Part shown: one piece after another, positions 1 to 4,163 of the stretch | Position numbering within the stretch: the stretch's first letter is position 1 | How the letters are laid out: each line of letters starts with the position of its first letter | Assembly (NCBI GenBank): GCA_002315735.1 | Contig: DCIA01000013.1 | Coordinates: forward strand, 226,189-237,611 | DNA from: Clostridiales bacterium UBA1738 | GTDB taxonomy: Bacteria > Bacillota > Clostridia > UBA1381 | Direction: 5' to 3' | Length of the DNA stretch: 11,423 nt | Position numbers and translations under genes: made by a program | The notes under the pieces: generated by a model | Seen by the model: only the letters and a program-made list of their open reading frames with translations | Told to the model about the DNA's origin: nothing | The model's database searches: none

Positions 1-1282
1 GTACATCGCTTGTAGCTGTTTTATAGCTTCTTTGTTCATATAGAACATCTTTTAAATCATATGGTGTTCCATCTGTCTCATACTGTAATGTCATTGTAGG
101 GTACAATTTATCACTATAAAACTCATAGAATGTATTAGTAACCCATTCAGTTTGAGCTGTCACAATCGTATAAGTTGGGTCTTTTATATTTCCACTCTTT
201 GTATAATAAGAAATAAAATAAGTTCCATCATAATAATAAATGCCTTTTCCTTTATATTTCCAACTAGTAGCTCCTGTATGGTTATAAAAAGTTCCTGTAA
301 CAGGAGTGAAACCTGAAGCATTTAAGTCTTGAGAAACTAGTTCTTCTCCATTATACCAATGCTCCGGTTGGCTCTGAGTAATCGTAAAACCAATAGTTAT
401 ATGTTCTATCAAAGAATATGTTTTGCTTCCACCACCAGATATTTCGATATTTCCACCACCCAAAATTGATTGATTGTTTATGGTTTTGATATTTGTTCCA
501 CTGACTAATGTATCTTGCTTTCCATTCCAAGTGGATTTTTCTGCGTCTGTAACAACTCTGTGTGTGTTATCTTCGCTTAATTGTGAAAGTTGTGTTGGAA
601 TATTAAGTGATGCAATATCTTCCTCTGTAAAATAGTCAACCCCTTTTACCGGAGTATATCCGTCATTGCCATTTGCTCCGTTGTCGCCCTTTGGACCTTG
701 CAAACCGGTATCCCCTTTATCGCCCTTGTCGCCTTTTGCACCGTTGTCACCCTTTGGTCCGGTCGCTCCGGTTGCTCCCGCCGGTCCTGCTGCTCCCGTA
801 TCTCCTTTTAGTCCTTTACTCTGTTTTTCCGTATCAACATATGATTTCGTTTCCAAATCATATATGTACCAATTTCCGTTTTCACCTATGATTGGCACAG
901 AATTTAAAGCCAATGTTTCCCAAACGCTTGGGGTAGGAATTGTTGGCGTCGTAGTTTCCTTATATGCGCCATCTATAAGATTTAAATATACCCAATTAGT
1001 GCTTATTCTCTTTAAGTTCTGCTGTGACAAATTCGAAGCATATGCACCAATTTTTACAGTTCCCGAAGATGCCAAAACTTCGCTTGGAACAAGGCATTTA
1101 CTACCGATAATTTGCACACTGTATGCATTGTTTCCTTGCATAAAAACTGCAAACCAAGTAAGGTTTTCATAATCGGAAGAAATGTCAAAAACGCACTCAT
1201 ATGTACTAATATTTCCCGAAGTTCCTTTTAAAATATCAGAGCATTGAAGTTTATCATTTGTAATTTTAAATTTATATCTCAT
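1..1282 (-). CDS. BppU-like phage baseplate/tail-fibre protein with collagen-like stretch, 3' end outside window
   Basis: The frame is open from an ATG at 1282 to the window edge, giving 427 residues without a stop, so the C-terminus is missing. The ribosome binding site (GAGGTGAT) lies inside the last codons of the gene before it, whose TAA directly abuts this ATG, so translation is probably coupled. Residues 1-120 resemble the N-terminal domain of phage upper-baseplate (BppU-type) proteins, with the typical segment RISTNWVYL near 92-100. Residues 157-208 are a collagen-like run. Residues 209-280 hold short motifs common in phage fibre proteins: GYTPVKGVDYFT, VVTDAEKSTWN and INNQSILGGGNIEI. 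The remainder is rich in Tyr and Thr and may form receptor-binding or carbohydrate-binding beta structure. By analogy with the family, it attaches to the baseplate by its N-terminus and projects a trimeric fibre. The phage structural role is well supported; the exact position in the virion is inferred. Confidence 0.85.
   Translation of the reverse strand, partial: MRYKFKITNDKLQCSDILKGTSGNISTYECVFDISSDYENLTWFAVFMQGNNAYSVQIIGSKCLVPSEVLASSGTVKIGAYASNLSQQNLKRISTNWVYLNLIDGAYKETTTPTIPTPSVWETLALNSVPIIGENGNWYIYDLETKSYVDTEKQSKGLKGDTGAAGPAGATGATGPKGDNGAKGDKGDKGDTGLQGPKGDNGANGNDGYTPVKGVDYFTEEDIASLNIPTQLSQLSEDNTHRVVTDAEKSTWNGKQDTLVSGTNIKTINNQSILGGGNIEISGGGSKTYSLIEHITIGFTITQSQPEHWYNGEELVSQDLNASGFTPVTGTFYNHTGATSWKYKGKGIYYYDGTYFISYYTKSGNIKDPTYTIVTAQTEWVTNTFYEFYSDKLYPTMTLQYETDGTPYDLKDVLYEQRSYKTATSDV
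659..814 (-). repeat. Collagen-like Gly-X-Y repeat, 17 triplets
   Basis: This segment encodes residues 157-208 of the fibre protein. Glycine occupies every third position without interruption (157, 160 and so on to 208), with frequent GPKGD, GDKGD and GATG units. Such runs form trimeric triple helices in phage fibres. At DNA level it is a GC-rich, near-repetitive patch in an AT-rich gene, so it could change length by slippage or recombination. Confidence 0.95.
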
Positions 1283-2050
1283 TTATATCACCTCAAAACT
1301 CAAATTGCTGATAGTTCTTCCCGTTGATTTTTTTGTAAAAACAAGTGTTCTTCCTGCTTTTCTAACCTTTGCATTACCATTATAATATGAATCATCCCAT
1401 TGATATGGTAAATCCTGTTCTATTCCCTCTTGCAGATAAACACATCTTCTGCCATTTATTTCTGTAGATGGAAAGTTTCCGTCAAATACCAAATATTTAA
1501 AGCCCGAAAACCCCATATCAAGAGTCAAAAAAACTCCCGTTTCCGTAATACCGGTAGTTGATACACTACCACTTCTGGTTATATTCCCACTTGACATTGC
1601 TATTTTTGCGCTTGCAAATTTTCTTGTATCCTTTACACTTCCGTCACTTTCAATCTCCGCAAGAGGCACAGTATCCGTTCCACCTGCCGTTTTACTTACT
1701 ACAATATCAATTCTATTGAACAATTCATTTCTGCTAAGATAGATATAGTTTTTTACATTTTCAATCCTTTCAATAACATAGCCGTCATTGTCAAATGTAA
1801 TTTGCGAACCATCATTCATAAAACACGTACCTTTTGTTATTTTATATGTTCCATTATTATTAACTACCTTACAGCTACCATCAATAGTACCCGAATTTGT
1901 GATTTCGGCTACTGCACTATTTAAATCAGAAATAATGTCACCGCTATCCGAAAAAATTGCGACTCCTTCCTTCGTTAGATGCGAAAGTGCCTCATTAACA
2001 TCTTGAGCCGAATATGATGCGTTATCTAAAAATGAAGTTTTATATCCCAT
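1283..2050 (-). CDS. Phage tail/baseplate-associated protein, function unknown
   Basis: This 255-residue protein starts at an ATG that overlaps the stop of the upstream gene by one base (TAATG), with a GGAGG at 2060-2064. It has no signal peptide or membrane segment. The N-terminus (MGYKTSFLDNASYSAQDVN) and the following region describing a 'mutable' beta-rich body (NDGSQITF, YIYLSRNEL, DIVVSKTAGG) resemble proteins I recall lying between the Gp37-like gene and the fibre gene in clostridial prophages. A role as an adaptor or accessory baseplate protein fits its position, but no catalytic motif or firmly named domain is visible. Its stop codon touches the start of the collagen-like fibre gene. 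The tight spacing shows that these genes form one operon. Confidence 0.7.
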   Translation of the reverse strand: MGYKTSFLDNASYSAQDVNEALSHLTKEGVAIFSDSGDIISDLNSAVAEITNSGTIDGSCKVVNNNGTYKITKGTCFMNDGSQITFDNDGYVIERIENVKNYIYLSRNELFNRIDIVVSKTAGGTDTVPLAEIESDGSVKDTRKFASAKIAMSSGNITRSGSVSTTGITETGVFLTLDMGFSGFKYLVFDGNFPSTEINGRRCVYLQEGIEQDLPYQWDDSYYNGNAKVRKAGRTLVFTKKSTGRTISNLSFEVI

Positions 2051-2481
2051 TACTCTATCCCTCCTATTTCTTCAAAAATAGGACATTCTATTAAATAACC
2101 ATTTTTCGTGTGAATATTTACACCCGAAATACGCCTTCTAACAGTAGTCCTTACCTTTCCTTTGATAATTTGAATTCTTAAAATATCCCCCAAATTATAG
2201 TCCTTTTCAAACGATAAATTTTTAAGTTTAAGTGTTATCTTTGAATTTTTCTTTTTCTTTTCAAGTTCAATCTGTGCTTCAGATTCCGTTTCACCATCTA
2301 AAATAGTTTCCCACTTATAAATTCCGGTTTCCGTCCCGCTTATATATCCGTCCTCACCAAAATATCCGGCATTTGCTACATCTAACATATCTTCACTAAT
2401 TGTTAATTCATATGCATTTTTGTTAACCTCCGAATTGATATTACCACAATTCTTCGTGACATATGGGACAAGTTTAAGCAC
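2050..2481 (-). CDS. Probable C-terminal remnant of a Gp37-like phage baseplate protein
   Basis: This frame encodes 143 residues. Residues 85-135, with the core DYNLGDILRIQ (94-104) followed by RRRISGVNI and NGYLIECP, resemble the end of the siphovirus Gp37-like family. Those domains are usually over 300 residues, so the N-terminal half or more is absent. The first codon is a GTG at 2481 that overlaps the end of the regulator gene by 8 bases. The only SD-like stretch (AGTAGGGG) runs into the GTG, which is poor spacing, and a stop codon lies three codons further upstream in frame. Translation could depend on coupling to the regulator gene, or start further in at Met32. I read this as the product of a deletion that joined the regulator gene to the tail of a structural gene. 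A naturally short baseplate protein is the alternative. Confidence 0.6.
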   Translation of the reverse strand: MLKLVPYVTKNCGNINSEVNKNAYELTISEDMLDVANAGYFGEDGYISGTETGIYKWETILDGETESEAQIELEKKKKNSKITLKLKNLSFEKDYNLGDILRIQIIKGKVRTTVRRRISGVNIHTKNGYLIECPIFEEIGGIE

Positions 2482-2788
2482 CCCTACTTTTTATGTACCT
2501 GTAAAACCTTTTTTTAACGGTATATTCGGAGTTCATACCCCCGATTTTGTCTGCAACAGCGTTCCAACTTAAAAGGTTAAAGCATCTTAATTTGAATATC
2601 AATCTGGTTTGAGAATCGTCAATATCCAAAATATAATTAACTATCTCTTCACGCTTTTTTGTCAACTCCTTAATCTTTTTACTAACTTTTTTAATTTCTT
2701 CCGTTCCCTCCAAAAGATTTTCATCCATTTTCCAAGATTCAATCTCTTTTTCTAAATAATACGCCTGCATCAAGTCGTTTCCGGTCAT
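2474..2788 (-). CDS. Phage sigma4-like / ArpU-DUF1492-type regulator
   Basis: This is a 104-residue protein. I chose the ATG at 2788 because GGAGG at 2795-2799 is correctly spaced; the frame can be opened 17 codons further upstream, but that extension overlaps the preceding gene and has no ribosome binding site. Residues 28-55 are charged and helical, probably a coiled coil (KKVSKKIKELTKKREE). Residues 60-100 form a sigma-region-4-like helix-turn-helix: DSQTRLIFKLRCF, then LSWNAVADKIG and TVKKRFYRYIK. Small proteins of this type usually sit at the end of the early region of Gram-positive phages and switch on late genes. Here it lies directly in front of tail genes. The last three residues (RGA) lie in the overlap with the next gene and may be added from across a deletion junction. 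The family is fairly secure; the late-activator role is inferred. Confidence 0.75.
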   Translation of the reverse strand: MTGNDLMQAYYLEKEIESWKMDENLLEGTEEIKKVSKKIKELTKKREEIVNYILDIDDSQTRLIFKLRCFNLLSWNAVADKIGGMNSEYTVKKRFYRYIKSRGA

Positions 2789-2804
2789 ATTTTGCCTCCG
2801 TTTT

Positions 2805-3002
2805 CTAAAAAAGTTCGTTATAATAAATCTTGCTAACACATTCTTCGCACCCTATAATATCGCCATGACAATCCTTAATGAGAAAGTCCCAGTCACTGCT
2901 TTCACAAATCGGACATTTTGCTTCACTTTCTTCCCCGATATCATTGCCATAATTCATTGTACGACATTTTTCCAGCTTCATAATTTCTGCAAAATCGTTC
3001 AT
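2805..3002 (-). CDS. Small zinc-ribbon protein, first gene of the leftward phage operon
   Basis: This 65-residue protein has an AAGGAG ribosome binding site just upstream of its ATG. Cysteines in CPIC (30-33) and CEEC (52-55), about 18 residues apart, form a treble-clef or zinc-ribbon pair. The sequence GDIIGCEEC is typical of small zinc-binding proteins in clostridial phages and their hosts. It is the first gene after the repressor-controlled leftward promoter and ends 17 bases before the regulator start. Candidate roles are nucleic-acid binding or protein contact. It is not a Cro homologue, as it has no helix-turn-helix. Function is unknown. Confidence 0.7.
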   Translation of the reverse strand: MNDFAEIMKLEKCRTMNYGNDIGEESEAKCPICESSDWDFLIKDCHGDIIGCEECVSKIYYNELF

Positions 3003-3058
3003 CTTTCTTCTCCTTTCTCAAAATTTTATTATCTCCTTCCCTAAAATTTCCGTATTTT

Positions 3059-3071
3059 CCACATATTGTGG
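3059..3071. promoter_or_regulatory. Operator O1 (CAC-N5-GTG dyad)
   Basis: The sequence CCACATATTGTGG is a 13-bp dyad with matching 4-base arms around ATATT. It lies just downstream of the predicted leftward transcription start. It belongs to a set of four related sites in this intergenic region. Confidence 0.7.
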
Positions 3072-3082
3072 TATAGTTTGTA

Positions 3083-3111
3083 TTTATACCACAATGCGTG
3101 TCATTTGTCAA
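3083..3111 (-). promoter_or_regulatory. Leftward phage-operon promoter
   Basis: On the minus strand, TTGACA (3111-3106) and TATAAA (3088-3083) are separated by exactly 17 bp. The predicted start is near 3076, about 75 bases before the first gene. Operator O2 fills the spacer and O1 overlaps about +5 to +17, so bound repressor would block it. Confidence 0.8.
3089..3101. promoter_or_regulatory. Operator O2 (CAC-N5-GTG dyad)
   Basis: CCACAATGCGTGT sits wholly inside the 17-bp spacer of the leftward promoter. Its centre is 30 bp from that of O1, about three helical turns. Confidence 0.7.
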
Positions 3112-3126
3112 GAGTTTTTAAAAATT

Positions 3127-3147
3127 ATATACACGATTTGTGTATAT
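3127..3147. promoter_or_regulatory. Operator O3, most symmetric site
   Basis: The core is ACACGATTTGTGT (3131-3143), and the dyad extends to perfect 8-bp arms, ATATACAC and GTGTATAT, around GATTT. It lies between the two divergent -35 boxes, 42 bp from O2 centre to centre, about four helical turns. As the best dyad it may be the strongest site and could help repressors bind cooperatively. Confidence 0.75.
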
Positions 3148-3181
3148 TTCACAAACTTTTTGTAAAAATTTCTATATTCTC

Positions 3182-3210
3182 TTGACAACACCACATTTCG
3201 TGTGTAAAAT
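3182..3210 (+). promoter_or_regulatory. Repressor gene promoter
   Basis: TTGACA (3182-3187) and TAAAAT (3205-3210) are 17 bp apart, upstream of the repressor ATG at 3253. Operator O4 lies inside the spacer, so the repressor probably limits its own synthesis. Confidence 0.8.
3191..3203. promoter_or_regulatory. Operator O4 (CAC-N5-GTG dyad)
   Basis: CCACATTTCGTGT lies between the -35 and -10 boxes of the repressor promoter, which points to autoregulation. Confidence 0.7.
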
Positions 3211-3252
3211 ATTTGTAGAATAATGTAGAAAAAGAAAAAAAGGAGTAAAATT

Positions 3253-3897
3253 ATGTTTGGTAAAATTTTAAGAGATTTAAGAAAACAAGAAGGCTTATCA
3301 CAAGACGAACTTGCAAGCATATTAGGAATTTCAAAAAGTACAATAGGAATGTATGAGCAAGGAAAAAGGCGTCCGCATTCAGACGAAGTTTTAAAAGGCA
3401 TCGCCTCACATTTTGGTGTTTCTATTGATTATTTAAAAGGCTATTCCCCACAAAATAGTGGGATTTCATATGAAGATTTCGAAAAATTCGGACTTAAAAG
3501 AATTGCGTCAAAAAAACTTCCTATGCTTGGCAAAATTGCTTGTGGAAAACCAATTATGTGCGAGGAAGAATATGATGCAACTGTTGACTCTTTGGAAAAC
3601 ATAAATGCAGATTTTTGTGTCACGGCACAAGGTGACAGCATGATAAACGCAAGAATTCTAGATGCTGATATTATTTTTGTAAGAGAGCAATCCATTGTGG
3701 AAAATGGTGAAATAGCCGTGGTTATAGTTAATGACGACGAAGTAACTTTAAAGAGATTTTATTACTATCCCGATGCACAAAGAGTCATTCTCCAAGCAGA
3801 AAACCCAAAATACCAACCTATTGTTTTTGAAAAAGAAGACCTAAATCATATTAGAGTTTTAGGGAAAGCGATATTCTTTACCAGCAAATTGAAATAA
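3253..3897 (+). CDS. LexA/CI-like phage repressor with S24 self-cleaving domain
   Basis: This is a 214-residue transcription repressor. Residues 4-60 form an XRE-type helix-turn-helix (LRKQEGLSQDELASILGIS, then STIGMYEQGKRRP). Residues 85-212 form a peptidase S24 domain with the Ser nucleophile in QGDSM (Ser129) and the Lys general base in VTLKRF (Lys167). The likely self-cleavage site is Cys97-Gly98 in KIACGKP, the Cys-Gly type known from UmuD, in place of LexA's Ala-Gly. Family knowledge predicts dimer binding to dyad operators and RecA-stimulated self-cleavage after DNA damage. An AAGGAG site lies 7-8 bases before the ATG. The gene is transcribed away from the phage operon and ends in a strong hairpin. 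Its targets are probably the four CAC-N5-GTG dyads in the adjacent divergent promoter region. Family assignment is firm; operators and inducer are inferred. Confidence 0.93.
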   Translation: MFGKILRDLRKQEGLSQDELASILGISKSTIGMYEQGKRRPHSDEVLKGIASHFGVSIDYLKGYSPQNSGISYEDFEKFGLKRIASKKLPMLGKIACGKPIMCEEEYDATVDSLENINADFCVTAQGDSMINARILDADIIFVREQSIVENGEIAVVIVNDDEVTLKRFYYYPDAQRVILQAENPKYQPIVFEKEDLNHIRVLGKAIFFTSKLK

Positions 3898-3930
3898 AAA
3901 AAATGATGATATTACTATCATCATTTTTTT
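3896..3930. terminator. Bidirectional intrinsic terminator between convergent genes
   Basis: A perfect 11-bp stem (3901-3911 with 3916-3926, arm AAATGATGATA) closes a TTAC loop. It is flanked by an A-run on the left and a T-run on the right. It starts at the repressor stop codon and lies about 80 bases beyond the stop of the leftward 51-aa gene, so it can serve both strands. It also marks the edge of the phage-derived segment. Confidence 0.9.
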
Positions 3931-4007
3931 ATTAAGTCTGTATTTTTAGAATCCTTCGTTTCTTTAATTGTGTAGCTATTTATTTCAAAAAATTATCCTA
4001 TTACAAT

Positions 4008-4163
4008 TTATTTAAAGATAGTATCTACCGTGTTTGGTCCTAAACTTACGCCCTCATTCTTATCAGAACCAAATTTCAATCCGCCAAAAGCAGGTTTACT
4101 TGCCAGTATAATATCTTGTATAGTAATATTTATTACTTCAATTTGTGGTTTTTCGTATTTCAT
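4008..4163 (-). CDS. 51-residue peptide coupled to the Hint/beta-helix gene
   Basis: The sequence begins MKYEKPQIEVINITIQDI, then ILASKPAFGGLKFGSD, and ends NTVDTIFK. I chose the ATG at 4163, 7 bases after GGAGG (4171-4175); an ATG one codon earlier is only 4 bases from it. The start overlaps the TGA of the 803-aa gene, so the two are co-transcribed and probably co-translated. The opening (MKYEKP followed by alternating hydrophobic residues, acidic/Gln-Asp and I-I) resembles a group of short clostridial peptides I recall that start M-K-x-Y-x-x-P and contain a D-I/V-I motif followed by a Ser/Gly-rich tail. It has no signal peptide or transmembrane helix. The leader-plus-tail shape could be that of a modified peptide or signalling precursor, but no modification enzyme is visible here. 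A small chaperone or partner of the upstream protein is equally possible. Function unknown. Confidence 0.7.
   Translation of the reverse strand: MKYEKPQIEVINITIQDIILASKPAFGGLKFGSDKNEGVSLGPNTVDTIFK

Noticed and set aside
666..1172. Forward-strand frame rich in Pro-Leu-Ser repeats
   Set aside because: It is the antisense shadow of the collagen-like Gly-X-Y segment and has no ribosome binding site.
2474..2839. Longer 121-aa version of the regulator starting at 2839
   Set aside because: The extra 17 codons overlap the zinc-ribbon gene and have no ribosome binding site, whereas GGAGG is well placed for the ATG at 2788.
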